DNA from: Actinomycetota bacterium
GTDB taxonomy: Bacteria > Actinomycetota > Thermoleophilia > Solirubrobacterales > JACPNS01
Length of the DNA: 35,900 bases
NCBI GenBank assembly: GCA_016213645.1
Contig: JACQZY010000011.1
Span: 1-35,900 of the forward strand
Direction: 5' to 3'
Position 1 is the first letter of the stretch; the number at the start of each line of letters is the position of its first letter. This document shows, one piece after another, positions 1 through 8,466 of the stretch. Position numbers and translations under genes: made by a program. Below the pieces are notes generated by a model. The model was given only the letters and a program-made list of their open reading frames with translations, had not been told where the DNA came from and ran no database searches.

Positions 1-1597
1 CGCAATCACCGTCGACAAGACGGCAAGCCCAACCACGATCCACGCAGGCGACACCGTCACTTACACGATCCTCGCCACCAACTCCGGAGACACCCCGCTC
101 TCCGACGTGAGCGTCACAGACAACAAGTGCAGCCCGCTGACGGGTCCCGGCGCAAGTGACACCGGCGCAGACAACATCCTCAGCCCCGGCGAGACCTGGA
201 CCTTCACCTGCTCCAAGGCGATCAGCGTTGACACCGTCAACGTCGCTACCGCAACAGGCAAGGACAAGCTCGGCAAGTCGGTCAGTGACACCGACGACGC
301 CACGGTTGACGTGATCGCCCCGTCGATTGATGTCGATAAAACCGCCTCGCCGACGCTCGTTCACGCAGGTGACACGGTGACCTACACGATCGTCGCCACA
401 AACGATGGAGACGTTCCGCTGTACAACGTGGAGGTAACCGACGACAAGTGCTCGCCGCTTACCGGTCCGGGCGCGACTGACATTGGAGGCGACGACGTTC
501 TCAGCGTTGGTGAGTTCTGGGTGTTCACCTGCTCCAAGGCCATCAACGAAGAAACGGTCAACGTAGCCACCGCCAGCGGTGATGACCAGCTCGAGAAGAA
601 GGTCACCGACACGGACGACGCGATCGTGAAGGTGATCGCACCGTCGATCAAGGTTGAGAAGTCTGCATCGCCCACGGTGATCCACCCGGGCGACAGCGTC
701 ACCTACACGATCGTTGCTACCAACAACGGAAACACACCGCTTTACGGTGTGACGGTTACCGACGACAAGTGCAGTCCCCTTGTCGGACCGACTCTGGACA
801 GTGGTAGCGACGGCGTGCTCAGCGTTGGCGAGTCGTGGGAATTCACCTGCACCAAGGCGATCAGCGTTGACACAGTAAATACAGCCACGGCGACAGGACG
901 CGATGAGCTGGAGCAGCCCGTTAGCGACACCGACGACGCAAAGGTCGACGTGATCGATCCGAAGATCGACGTCCGCAAGAAGGCCAGCGCCACTACGGTC
1001 GCGCCGGGCACCAGCGTCACGTACACGATCGAGGTTGAAAACACGGGCGACACTGATCTGCTCGGCGTCACTCTCACCGACGACAAGTGTTCGCCGCTTT
1101 CCGCCCCGGCCGGTGACACCGGCACCGCAGGCGTGCTCAGCCCACACGAGATCTGGACCTACACGTGCACAACCGTGATCAATGAAACAACCGTCAATAC
1201 CGCTGTCGGTAGCGGCCATGACGAGCTCGAGAAACAGGTCAAGGACCAGGATTCCGCAACGGTGACCGTTGTTTCGAACCCGCCGGTTGAGGCCGAGCAG
1301 GCGCCGAGTCTGGCGATCGTCACGCCGAGCAAATGCATCACTACGAAGTTGCGCGTCGGTTCGACTGTCAGCAACGGGCAGCTTCGTACCGCGACGCTTT
1401 TCGTGGACGGTAAGAAGAAGGCCACTCGCACCTCGGGTCAGTTCACGATCAACACCGGCAAGTACAAGCCGGGTATTCACAACGTGAAGGTGGTCGCCAC
1501 GCTCACCGACGGCCGTACTGTGACCACCACCGGCAAGTTCTCGCGGTGCAAGCTGTACAAATCGGTGCGGCGCATCTCGCCGAACTTCACGGGCTGA
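1..1597 (+). CDS. Surface repeat protein, DUF11-like repeats, 5' end missing
   Basis: The frame is already open at base 2, so the N-terminus lies outside the window. About 531 residues are visible. Four repeats of roughly 106-107 residues start near bases 2, 326, 647 and 965. Each has a K-A-S-P-T start, a GD-VTYTI-ATN strand, V-VTDDKCSPL and a later W-FTC-K-I segment, so each repeat carries two cysteines that could form a disulfide. This pattern matches the DUF11 (B_ant_repeat) family of extracellular Ig-like repeats. The last ~105 residues form a different beta-rich domain with two cysteines (SKCITTKLRV and KFSRC). No LPXTG motif or C-terminal membrane anchor is visible. An exported cell-surface or adhesin-like role is inferred; no ligand can be named. 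A strong hairpin follows the stop codon. Confidence 0.85.
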   Translation, partial: AITVDKTASPTTIHAGDTVTYTILATNSGDTPLSDVSVTDNKCSPLTGPGASDTGADNILSPGETWTFTCSKAISVDTVNVATATGKDKLGKSVSDTDDATVDVIAPSIDVDKTASPTLVHAGDTVTYTIVATNDGDVPLYNVEVTDDKCSPLTGPGATDIGGDDVLSVGEFWVFTCSKAINEETVNVATASGDDQLEKKVTDTDDAIVKVIAPSIKVEKSASPTVIHPGDSVTYTIVATNNGNTPLYGVTVTDDKCSPLVGPTLDSGSDGVLSVGESWEFTCTKAISVDTVNTATATGRDELEQPVSDTDDAKVDVIDPKIDVRKKASATTVAPGTSVTYTIEVENTGDTDLLGVTLTDDKCSPLSAPAGDTGTAGVLSPHEIWTYTCTTVINETTVNTAVGSGHDELEKQVKDQDSATVTVVSNPPVEAEQAPSLAIVTPSKCITTKLRVGSTVSNGQLRTATLFVDGKKKATRTSGQFTINTGKYKPGIHNVKVVATLTDGRTVTTTGKFSRCKLYKSVRRISPNFTG

Positions 1598-1603
1598 TCT
1601 TCG

Positions 1604-1655
1604 ATTGAATCCGTTCGCTCCGTTCGCACATGCGCGAACGGAGCGACGGTTCAAT
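1604..1655. terminator. Hairpin between convergent genes
   Basis: A long imperfect inverted repeat: TTGAATCCGTTCGCTCCGTTCGC pairs with GCGAACGGAGCGACGGTTCAA around a 6-nt loop, with two small bulges. It sits 7 nt after the stop of the repeat protein and 40 nt before the 3' end of menD on the other strand. It probably terminates both transcripts. There is no clear T-run on either side, so termination efficiency is uncertain. Confidence 0.6.
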
Positions 1656-1694
1656 CCAGCCAGGCAGGTCGGCGCCGCGGCGAACAGGGGCCGC

Positions 1695-3452
1695 TCAAGG
1701 CAGTGCGGTTACCTTCGCCAAGGCAACGCCGATTGCCTCGTCGACCGCCGATAACACGCGGTCGTGACCGTTCTTATTGTCCGTTCGCGAGGTGCGTAGG
1801 TGCACCACGCCGGAGCGCATCGCAGCCGACTGGAGTTGCTCTACGTTCTCTGGCGCCGAGTATTCCGCGCCGAACGCCTTGACCACCGATTCGAGGTCCA
1901 CGCCCGACGGGGCGGCGATTTTGTCTTCGAAATGGCCTGGGTGTTTGGCGATCGGCAAGAAGGAGAAGATTCCGCCGCCGTCGTTGTCCACACACACGAT
2001 TGTGATCGGGATCTCGTGGCGCGCGGCGACTGCCAGCGCGTTGATGTCGTAAAGCAGGGCCAGGTCGCCGGTCAGCAGGATTACGTGATCGCATCCCCAA
2101 GGGGCCTTGGCTCCAAGAGCACTTGACAGCACGCCGTCGATGCCGTTGGCGCCGCGGTTGGACAGAAATCGGACGTCGTCGCGAGCAGGGGACACATATG
2201 CCTCTACGTCGCGGACCGGCATGGAGGACGACACCCAGATCGTGGCTCCGCCCCGCAATCCCGAAAGTACCGAGCGGTACACGGCGGGTTCGAACGGGAA
2301 CCGCTCCGTCGCAAGGGCGGAGTCGATCGAATCCTGAGCGGCGGATTCCAGCGCACGCCATGCTTCGGACCAGGAATCCGACGTAGCCCGGCTCGAGCGA
2401 TCCAGTCCGGCACGAACAAAAACGTTCGGATCGCACTGAACAAGCTCGGTCGCCACGCGCGTTGCTTCGTGCCACACGCCGCGCGGATCGATTGCCACCT
2501 GTGGACAGTCGAGTGAAGCCAGCCACGAACGAAGCGGTTTGGAGGTGGGCAGTTCTCCCAGGCGAAGCACGTAGTCCGGCTCCAGATATTCACGCGCCGC
2601 AGCGTTTCGCAGTATTGCGTCATATGCGCAGACCAGGGATGCACGCTCTGCGATACCGGTACGTCGCATCTGAGAAAGCGCGTCGGCCAGCACAGGTACG
2701 TCATGGCGCGCGGCGAATTCAGCGATCGTCGCGGCTAGGTCTTGATGGTTTTGTTCGCCGACGACCATCAACGGACGCCTCGAGGCAAGAAGTCGGCCGA
2801 AGCTGTCTTCCGCCACCGCCGAGGTGCCGGTCAACGGTTTTGTCCAAGCTTCCCCGGCGGGACGGCCCCGCGCCGCTACGCCTGCCTCCAATGCCGAGAG
2901 ATCTACTTCCTCGGGCGCCAGCGGCTCGCGAAGGGGCAGATTGATATGCACGGGACCCGGGTTTGCGCCGGTCGCCTCGGCGACGGCGCGGCAACCGAGC
3001 GCGCGGAAGTGGCGTAGGGTCTGCTCGCTGAGCGCATGATTACCGCCTTCGACAAACCAACGCACCGACGATCCGTAAAGCTTGATCTGATCGATCGCCT
3101 GACCGGCGCCGACGTCGCGCAGCTCGGGTGGGCGGTCCGCGGTCAGCACGATCAGCGGCACGCCCGCGTGGTCGGCTTCGATCACGGCAGGATGCAGGTT
3201 TGCCGCAGCGGTGCCGCTGCTGCATGTAACCACGACCGGAGCGCCAGTGGACTTTGCGATCCCGAGTGCGAAAAAGCCGGCGGAGCGTTCGTCGAGCACA
3301 CTCCAGCATTTGACGTCGTCGCGGTCGCCGAGAACGTACGCCAGTGGCGCGTTGCGCGAGCCCGGACATACGACCGCGTGGCGTACGCCGCTGCGCGCGA
3401 GTTCGTCGATCAGCACGCGGAGGGGCGCGAATGTTTCATTGGTGAGCTTCAT
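1695..3452 (-). CDS. menD: 2-succinyl-5-enolpyruvyl-6-hydroxy-3-cyclohexene-1-carboxylate synthase MenD
   Basis: This is the thiamine diphosphate enzyme that joins isochorismate and 2-oxoglutarate in menaquinone synthesis. The ATG at 3452 gives 585 residues, normal for MenD, and starts MKLTNETFAPLRVL, where MenD proteins usually start. An in-frame extension upstream to 3497 would run into menH and looks unlikely. Near the N-terminus is the family motif VVCPGSRNAPLA, followed by a Rossmann-like middle domain. The C-terminal ThDP-binding domain carries GDLALLYDINAL near residue 460 and a downstream DNDGGGIFSFLP segment. The gene diverges from menH, with only 23 bp between the two starts, and ends against the surface-protein gene across a hairpin. 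The function is secure. Confidence 0.95.
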   Translation of the reverse strand: MKLTNETFAPLRVLIDELARSGVRHAVVCPGSRNAPLAYVLGDRDDVKCWSVLDERSAGFFALGIAKSTGAPVVVTCSSGTAAANLHPAVIEADHAGVPLIVLTADRPPELRDVGAGQAIDQIKLYGSSVRWFVEGGNHALSEQTLRHFRALGCRAVAEATGANPGPVHINLPLREPLAPEEVDLSALEAGVAARGRPAGEAWTKPLTGTSAVAEDSFGRLLASRRPLMVVGEQNHQDLAATIAEFAARHDVPVLADALSQMRRTGIAERASLVCAYDAILRNAAAREYLEPDYVLRLGELPTSKPLRSWLASLDCPQVAIDPRGVWHEATRVATELVQCDPNVFVRAGLDRSSRATSDSWSEAWRALESAAQDSIDSALATERFPFEPAVYRSVLSGLRGGATIWVSSSMPVRDVEAYVSPARDDVRFLSNRGANGIDGVLSSALGAKAPWGCDHVILLTGDLALLYDINALAVAARHEIPITIVCVDNDGGGIFSFLPIAKHPGHFEDKIAAPSGVDLESVVKAFGAEYSAPENVEQLQSAAMRSGVVHLRTSRTDNKNGHDRVLSAVDEAIGVALAKVTALP

Positions 3453-3475
3453 GTTCGTTGGGTGTTTTGTCTGTC

Positions 3476-4240
3476 GTGACGGAATTCGCAACCACACCCA
3501 TTTTGCTGGTTCACGGATTCGCGCAGACTCCCAAATCCTGGCAAACCGTGATCGAAACGATCGCCGGCGCCCGTCCGGTGCACGCTATCGAGCTTCCCGG
3601 TCACGGCGCGACCGGGTTGAAGCAGGGCGAACCAACGGTCGATTCGGTCCGCGCGCACGTTGCGCGATACATCGCGGATCGCGCGATCTCGCCGGTCGTG
3701 CTTTGGGGATACTCGCAAGGGGCGCGCGTGGTATTCGATTATGCCCTCGAACACTCGGATGACGTGGCCGCGGTGATCGTGGAATCCGGAACCGCCGGTA
3801 TCGACGATCCGCTCGCTCGGGCTGACCGGCGCAGTCGGGACTACGCGCTTTCAAAGCGACTTGAGAACTCCACGATCCGGCAGTTCGTAGAACTCTGGGA
3901 GAAGGTTCCCGCGCTGACCGACCAGTCGCGCGAACTCATCGAAGCTCAGCGCGATGACAGGATGTCACACGATCCAAAGGCGCTTGCGCAGGCCTTGCGA
4001 GGTATTGGTCAGTCCGCATACGAACCGATGTGGGACCGGCTGCCGGAGATCCATGCGCCGTTACTGGCTATAAGTGGCGCGCGCGACCGGCTCTACACCG
4101 ATAAAGCGCTCAGAATCGCCGAATGCGTGCCGGGCGCCAAGCATGTGACGATCAAGGACGCCGGTCACTCGGTGCATATGGAGCAACCCGAAGCCACGGT
4201 AAGGCAGATTGAAAGCTTCCTAAGTTTGCACGGGCTCTAG
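3476..4240 (+). CDS. menH: Alpha/beta hydrolase, MenH-like (SHCHC synthase)
   Basis: MenH removes pyruvate from the MenD product to give SHCHC. The GTG at 3476 gives 254 residues starting VTEFATTPILLVHGF; a TTG at 3458 is also possible but has less support. Visible features are LVHGF near residue 10, LPGHG, the nucleophile elbow GYSQG near residue 80, VIVESGTAGI, a family-like ALRGIGQSAYEPMW segment, and the acid/histidine region SGARD and DAGHSVHMEQ at the C-terminus. The LRG-G motif and the men gene context favour MenH over a generic esterase. It is the only plus-strand gene inside an otherwise minus-strand men cluster. The annotation is good but less certain than for MenD. Confidence 0.82.
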   Translation: MTEFATTPILLVHGFAQTPKSWQTVIETIAGARPVHAIELPGHGATGLKQGEPTVDSVRAHVARYIADRAISPVVLWGYSQGARVVFDYALEHSDDVAAVIVESGTAGIDDPLARADRRSRDYALSKRLENSTIRQFVELWEKVPALTDQSRELIEAQRDDRMSHDPKALAQALRGIGQSAYEPMWDRLPEIHAPLLAISGARDRLYTDKALRIAECVPGAKHVTIKDAGHSVHMEQPEATVRQIESFLSLHGL

Positions 4241-4324
4241 CCCGCGACGGACCCACAGCGCCTGAAACCACAGGGCTCGGGCCGGAAGTCACGCCAATTT
4301 CGTCGTGGGCGATCTTGACCGTCT

Positions 4325-5419
4325 TCAGCTCAGGTCGAGCGCCAGATCGGCGAGTCGCGCTTCGTCCAGTTCCACGCCAAGCCCAGCGACCCCGTTTAGC
4401 GCCATGCGCCCATCCGTGACGGCGGGCAATCCCGTCGTGTAGTCGCACTCAAAAGCAGCCTGCGTGGCCAAACCGCACGCAAGTTCGATCTCGGACCGGG
4501 CCGCGGCGAAATGCAGTCCGGCGGCCAACCCAACGCCGCCGTCGAGCGTGCTGGTGACAATGCAGAACAACCCTGCCGCCTCCGCCTGATCCACCAGCAC
4601 ATGAGCGCGAGACGGTCCTCCGACCTGAGAGAGCTTCACCGCCACACCGTCGCAGGCCCCGTGCTGGACGTGCTTGCGCAGATCCGCGGCGTCGCGGACG
4701 CCTTCATCGGCGACGATCGGAACCAACACCGATTCGCGAACGCGATGCATGCCCGCCAAATCATCGGGTTTTACAGGTTGCTCGATCAACTCAAGACCGA
4801 ACTCCGTCAGGGCGCCGATGTTGTTGACGGCCTCCGCCGAAAACCAAGCTCCATTTGCGTCGAGGCGCAGTCCTGTCTGCCATCCGGCGGCTTCGCGCAC
4901 GGCCGAAACGCGCGCGCGGTCCTCTGCCATGCCGACCTTCAGCTTCAGCGTTTTGTATCCGGTCTGCACGAATGCCCGCGCCTGGTCGGCGGCATCGTCA
5001 GGGGAGGCGGAAGCAATCGTCGCGTTGACTTCGACCGAACGCCGTGCGGGGCGATCGAAAAGATCCGCGAGGGGCACGCCGATGCGTCGCGCTTGAAGAT
5101 CCAAAAGAGCCGTGTCGACCGCCGCAAAGGCCGGTGCCGGGAGCCGCGAACCAAGCTCGCCGAGCAGCGACGCGGTGGAGTCGATCGAGCAGCCTTCAAG
5201 CCGCGGTCGCGCTTGAAGCTCGAAGGCGCCCACCAAATCGCCGAGGCCACCAAACCGCGGATGCGGGTACGGACTGATCTCGCCGAGTCCCACGACGCCG
5301 GTGGTGTCGGTCAGCCGCAGCACCGCGACGTCACGAGTGGTGACCGTACCGGCGGCGGTCTCGAACGGTCGTTTGAACCGCAGCCTTAGCGGGAAGAGCT
5401 CAACGCGTTCGATTGCCAT
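4325..5419 (-). CDS. menC: o-succinylbenzoate synthase MenC
   Basis: An enolase-superfamily dehydratase that converts SHCHC to o-succinylbenzoate. It has 364 residues. The N-terminal capping domain starts MAIERVELFPLRLRFKRPFE. The barrel shows a KTLKLKVG catalytic lysine strand, the three metal ligands in LRLDANGAW, LIEQPV and VADEGV, and a second lysine in VAVKLSQVGG. A dipeptide epimerase or muconate cycloisomerase would share this fold, but the neighbours menA, menB, menD and menH make MenC much the best assignment. It lies 9 bp downstream of menA on the same strand, so the order of transcription is menB, menA, menC. Its 3' end faces menH across 84 bp. Confidence 0.9.
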   Translation of the reverse strand: MAIERVELFPLRLRFKRPFETAAGTVTTRDVAVLRLTDTTGVVGLGEISPYPHPRFGGLGDLVGAFELQARPRLEGCSIDSTASLLGELGSRLPAPAFAAVDTALLDLQARRIGVPLADLFDRPARRSVEVNATIASASPDDAADQARAFVQTGYKTLKLKVGMAEDRARVSAVREAAGWQTGLRLDANGAWFSAEAVNNIGALTEFGLELIEQPVKPDDLAGMHRVRESVLVPIVADEGVRDAADLRKHVQHGACDGVAVKLSQVGGPSRAHVLVDQAEAAGLFCIVTSTLDGGVGLAAGLHFAAARSEIELACGLATQAAFECDYTTGLPAVTDGRMALNGVAGLGVELDEARLADLALDLS

Positions 5420-5428
5420 GGCGTAACG

Positions 5429-6322
5429 CTACGCCAGAGACGGCAGCATCAAGCCCAGCGCAAGCAACACACAAAACACCATTTCCATGCGAGCGGTGTC
5501 ACCGAGCGCGGTGTTTAGCGCTCCGCCGTCGGTGCGATCGCGCACGGTGCGCGCAAGCGACGGAGCCAACGGAAGCGCAAGAAGTGCCAAATTGATCCAT
5601 GCGGTGAGCCCTGTCACGAGCCAAATCAGCGGCACCAGAGCAAACGACACGTAGAGCGTTATTGCGAAAACACGGCGCATGCGTCCGCGTCCCAGCCGCA
5701 CCGCCAGTGTGCGCTTGCCGGCACGCCGGTCGGTATCCAGATCGCGAATGTTGTTGACCATCAGCACGGCGCAGGCCAGCAGACCGACGGGTACCGAAAG
5801 CGCAAACGCTTCCCAGGCGATCTGTTCGGTCTGTACGAAGAAGGAGCCCATCACGGCAACTACGCCAAAGAAAAGGAACACGAAAATCTCTCCCAGTCCT
5901 TCATATCCATACGGTCGGGGTCCGCCCGTGTAAAGCACTCCCGCCACGATCGACGCCGCACCGACCGCCAGAAGTTCCCATCCGGCCTCGTAGATCAGAT
6001 ACCCGCCCGCCGCCACAGCGATCACGAAAGACGCCCAGGTTGCGTACAGCACGTATCGCGGCGGCACCAGTCCGCCTGCGGTCACGCGCACGGGGCCGAG
6101 ACGGTCCTCGGTGTCGGCGCCTCGGCGCGCGTCGGAGTAGTCGTTAGAGAGATTGGTCCCGATCTGGATGAACAGCGCACCGACCACCGCGGCGACCAAA
6201 ATCAGCGGTTTAAAGGTGTTCGCCGGACCGGCCGCCAGGCATGTGCCCACGGCGATCGGAGCGAGCGCCGCCGGCAACGTGCGCGGTCGCGCGGCCTTGA
6301 TCCAGACGGACGCGGCGCCCAT
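5429..6322 (-). CDS. menA: 1,4-dihydroxy-2-naphthoate polyprenyltransferase MenA
   Basis: A UbiA-family integral membrane enzyme that attaches the isoprenoid chain to DHNA. The ATG at 6322 gives 297 residues and has an AAGGA Shine-Dalgarno 8 nt upstream; a TTG two codons earlier is a weaker start. The two aspartate-rich prenyl-diphosphate/Mg motifs are clear: NLSNDYSDARRGAD in the first third and NNIRDLDTDRRAGKRTLAV in the second half. Eight or nine hydrophobic membrane segments alternate with short loops, as in the family. ARPRTLPAALAPIAVGT at the N-terminus is typical of MenA. It sits between menB and menC on the same strand, with 31 bp to menB. Confidence 0.94.
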   Translation of the reverse strand: MGAASVWIKAARPRTLPAALAPIAVGTCLAAGPANTFKPLILVAAVVGALFIQIGTNLSNDYSDARRGADTEDRLGPVRVTAGGLVPPRYVLYATWASFVIAVAAGGYLIYEAGWELLAVGAASIVAGVLYTGGPRPYGYEGLGEIFVFLFFGVVAVMGSFFVQTEQIAWEAFALSVPVGLLACAVLMVNNIRDLDTDRRAGKRTLAVRLGRGRMRRVFAITLYVSFALVPLIWLVTGLTAWINLALLALPLAPSLARTVRDRTDGGALNTALGDTARMEMVFCVLLALGLMLPSLA

Positions 6323-6353
6323 GTTCAAAATCCTTTCACGCGGTCGGCGCCGC

Positions 6354-7190
6354 TCACGGTCGCTTCGGAAACTTGCCGAAGTCCGGCTTGCGCTTCTGCA
6401 CGTAGGCGTCGCGGCCCTCCTGGGCCTCTTCGCTCATGTAGAAGAGCAACGTGGCGTCGCCCGCGAGTTGCTGCACGCCGGCCATGCCGTCGGTGGCGGC
6501 ATTGAAAGAAGCCTTCAGCATGCGCAGTGCCAACGGCGACATTTCAAGCATCTCCTTGCACCATTTAACAGTCTCGCCTTCCAGCTGTTCCAGTGGCACA
6601 ACCGTGTTCACCAGACCCATCTCCAGGGCCTCCCGCGCGTCGTACTGACGGCACAAAAACCAGATTTCCTTAGCCTTTTTCTGCCCGACGATCGCGCCCA
6701 GGTAGCCGGCGCCGAAACCGCCGTCGAAAGACCCGACCTTCGGACCGGTCTGGCCGAAGCGCGCGTTTTCGGCCGCGATCGTGAGGTCGCAGACGATGTG
6801 CAGGACGTGCCCACCGCCGACGGCGAACCCGGCCACCGAGGCCACGACAGGCTTGGGGCAGCGTCGGATTTGGATCTGCAGGTCGAGTACGTTGAGTCTG
6901 CCTACGCCTTGCTTGGCCACCTCGTCGTCTCCGATGTAACCGTCGTTTCCGCGAATCCGCTGGTCACCGCCGCTGCAAAACGCGTCCGGACCCTCGCCGG
7001 TCAGCACAATCACACCGACGGAGGTGTCGTTTTGCGCGCGGTCGAAGGCGTCGGAAAGCTCGAATAGCGTCTGCGGCCTAAAGGCGTTTCGAACCTCGGG
7101 GCGGTTGATCGTGATCTTCGCGATCCCCTCGTGAAGTTCGTACTTGATGTCGTTGTACTGCTCGCCTGCGTTTATCCAGTCGACGGACAC
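6354..7190 (-). CDS. menB: 1,4-dihydroxy-2-naphthoyl-CoA synthase MenB
   Basis: A crotonase-fold enzyme that cyclises o-succinylbenzoyl-CoA. It has 278 residues from a GTG start at 7190, with AAGGAG 5 nt upstream. Typical MenB segments are [65 protein letters not shown] and the C-terminal [14 protein letters not shown]. It is the first gene of the minus-strand menB-menA-menC group. No menE, menF or methyltransferase gene is present in the window, so those steps must be encoded elsewhere. Confidence 0.96.
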   Translation of the reverse strand: MSVDWINAGEQYNDIKYELHEGIAKITINRPEVRNAFRPQTLFELSDAFDRAQNDTSVGVIVLTGEGPDAFCSGGDQRIRGNDGYIGDDEVAKQGVGRLNVLDLQIQIRRCPKPVVASVAGFAVGGGHVLHIVCDLTIAAENARFGQTGPKVGSFDGGFGAGYLGAIVGQKKAKEIWFLCRQYDAREALEMGLVNTVVPLEQLEGETVKWCKEMLEMSPLALRMLKASFNAATDGMAGVQQLAGDATLLFYMSEEAQEGRDAYVQKRKPDFGKFPKRP

Positions 7191-7291
7191 GTCTGCTCCT
7201 TGGCGGTGGTGGTCAGCGGCGAATGATAAACCGGCCGCGGTTTCTTGAAGCTACCTGCCACTCGAATGGCGAAATACGGCATGAAGAAAAG

Positions 7292-7335
7292 GGAAAGCCG
7301 CCGCTCACGGGGGGAGTAGCGGCGGCTTCCGGTTT
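7292..7335 (-). terminator. Terminator of the small minus-strand gene
   Basis: GGAAAGCCGCCGCT pairs with AGCGGCGGCTTCC (one bulged A) around a loop containing GGGGGGAG. On the minus strand it is followed by CCCTTTTCTT, a good U-tract, and it lies 24 nt after the stop of the 7359-7742 gene. The plus strand also has a short T-run (GGTTTTCG). The same hairpin design recurs at 7920-7963. Confidence 0.75.
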
Positions 7336-7358
7336 TCGCCGGCGTGTCCCGATGACCG

Positions 7359-7742
7359 TCAGCGACGTCTGATGACGCGCACCCAGTCGCCGCGCGAATT
7401 GCTGACGTTGCCGTCAACATCTAGAAGCGTGAACTTGAGGTGATACAGGCCCGGCGACAGCCGTTTGGCGCCCAAGCGGCCGCTGAACCAAAATGTGTTT
7501 TCGCCGGCATTGACGGTCAGGTCCGCGGCCGGAACGGTGATCGAACGCACGAATCTGCCGCGAGCGCCTCGTATGCGCGACCTGGGTCGCTTGGTGAGGC
7601 ATTTGAATCCGCTGAGACTCTCGGACAGGGCGCCCGTCATCTGTATGCGCAAATCTGAGCTTTCTCTCGTTGCCGGCGAGAGGTGACTAAACCGTTTAGG
7701 CGCGTGCCTTTCGGCGCGAAAACACGAGGATGCGGCATGCAT
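7359..7742 (-). CDS. Small protein with Ig-like C-terminal strand pattern, unknown function
   Basis: 127 residues from the ATG at 7742, which has a strong GGGAGAAGGA Shine-Dalgarno ending 8 nt upstream; an earlier in-frame GTG at 7775 lacks one. The first half is basic and Arg/Ser-rich. The second half reads as beta strands: FVRSITVPAADLTVNAG, NTFWFSG, LSPGLYHLKFTLLDVDGN and DWVRVIRR. The last pattern resembles the C-terminal Ig-like domains of secreted proteins in this group, including the one ending at 21200. There is no clear signal peptide. The gene and its terminator have a decayed homologous copy just upstream (7918-8395). I do not recognise the family. Confidence 0.6.
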   Translation of the reverse strand: MHAASSCFRAERHAPKRFSHLSPATRESSDLRIQMTGALSESLSGFKCLTKRPRSRIRGARGRFVRSITVPAADLTVNAGENTFWFSGRLGAKRLSPGLYHLKFTLLDVDGNVSNSRGDWVRVIRRR

Positions 7743-7852
7743 GAAGTTCGTCCTTCTCCCTTGAGCGACCATCACGGCCGCAACGATTAACTCGTATGTG
7801 GCAGGTTTCGACCACCTGGGTTGTGGCCTTTAACACAAAATGGACGAACGAC

Positions 7853-7868
7853 TGCCTATAAGTAGGCA
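7853..7868. promoter_or_regulatory. 16-bp palindrome upstream of the small gene
   Basis: TGCCTATAAGTAGGCA is a perfect 6-bp inverted repeat around TAAG. It lies about 110 bp upstream of the ATG at 7742. In the duplicated copy (8371 onward) only the TGCCTA half survives. It could be an operator, or the base of an RNA hairpin near the transcript start. Confidence 0.3.
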
Positions 7869-7919
7869 TGTCTGCGGCTGCGTGGGAGGTCTCCATCTGA
7901 CCTCCGCACTTCGGAAATG

Positions 7920-7963
7920 CGAAAGCCGCCACTCGGGGGGAGAGGTGGCGGCTTTCGGTTTTT
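7920..7963. terminator. Terminator of the decayed duplicate, probably bidirectional
   Basis: CGAAAGCCGCCAC (7920-7932) and GTGGCGGCTTTCG (7945-7957) form a perfect 13-bp stem around a loop with GGGGGGAG. On the plus strand TTTTT follows at 7959; on the minus strand the tail is GCATTTCC. It matches the terminator at 7292-7335 in stem and loop, as expected if the whole gene-plus-terminator unit was duplicated. Confidence 0.7.
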
Positions 7964-7989
7964 CGCGAGTTTGACGTGGAGGTATCTGT

Positions 7990-8262
7990 GGCGTCTTACG
8001 ACACGTACCCAGTCGTCTCACGAAGTGCTGACGTTTCCGTCAACGACTTGGCGCGCGATTGATGGTTATGTGGCCCCGAGCACAAGGGGCGACGCGCGCC
8101 GGTGACGACGGTTAAGCGGACAGCAGATGCCGTCGTCTGGTGGATGTGGTCACGCTCGTTTGAACGTGACGATTGTTTCGCCGTGAGTTGAAAGGCGAAA
8201 GGCGAAGTCGGATTGCCAGGAGCGTACGAGCGCGTAGTGAAATGCATGGATGCGGCGTACAT
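7990..8262 (-). pseudogene. Decayed duplicate of the 7359-7742 gene
   Basis: The ATG at 8262 keeps the same Shine-Dalgarno context (GGGAGAAGGACGAA, then GTTCATG) as the intact copy and encodes MYAASMHF against MHAASSCF. Near the 3' end the DNA again encodes VDGNVSTS, then a TGA, then DDWVRVVRR, matching VDGNVSNSRGDWVRVIRR but in a different frame from the start. The offset between copies is about 520 bp at the start codon and 626 bp at the 3' end, so this copy has lost about 106 bp net, which is not a multiple of three. Conservation also extends about 110 bp upstream. A translated 88-residue frameshifted product is possible but unlikely to be functional. Confidence 0.7.
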
Positions 8263-8453
8263 GAACTTCGTCCTTCTCCCTTGAATGTCTCACTGCCTCG
8301 ACGATCAGCTCGTCTGGGGCAGGTTTCGGATATTCGCGCAACCCGCTTTAACCGGCAATGGACGAATGACTGCCTAATTTGCGGGATGGCCGCATGAACA
8401 CAGGGAATCTCGTTTGGGACCGACGCGTGAATTCAGCCGGCGTCCGCTTGCGA

Positions 8454-8459
8454 TAGCCT
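8454..8459 (+). promoter_or_regulatory. Possible -10 element of ilvC, leaderless arrangement
   Basis: TAGCCT lies 7 nt before the ilvC ATG, and no Shine-Dalgarno is present. The same layout is seen before several other genes in this window. No convincing -35 box is visible. Confidence 0.35.
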
Positions 8460-8466
8460 CGCCCGC

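Noticed and set aside
7290-7965. The two GGGGGGAG-loop hairpins as riboswitches
   Set aside because: Each sits right after a stop codon or its decayed equivalent and is followed by a T-run, so terminators explain them.
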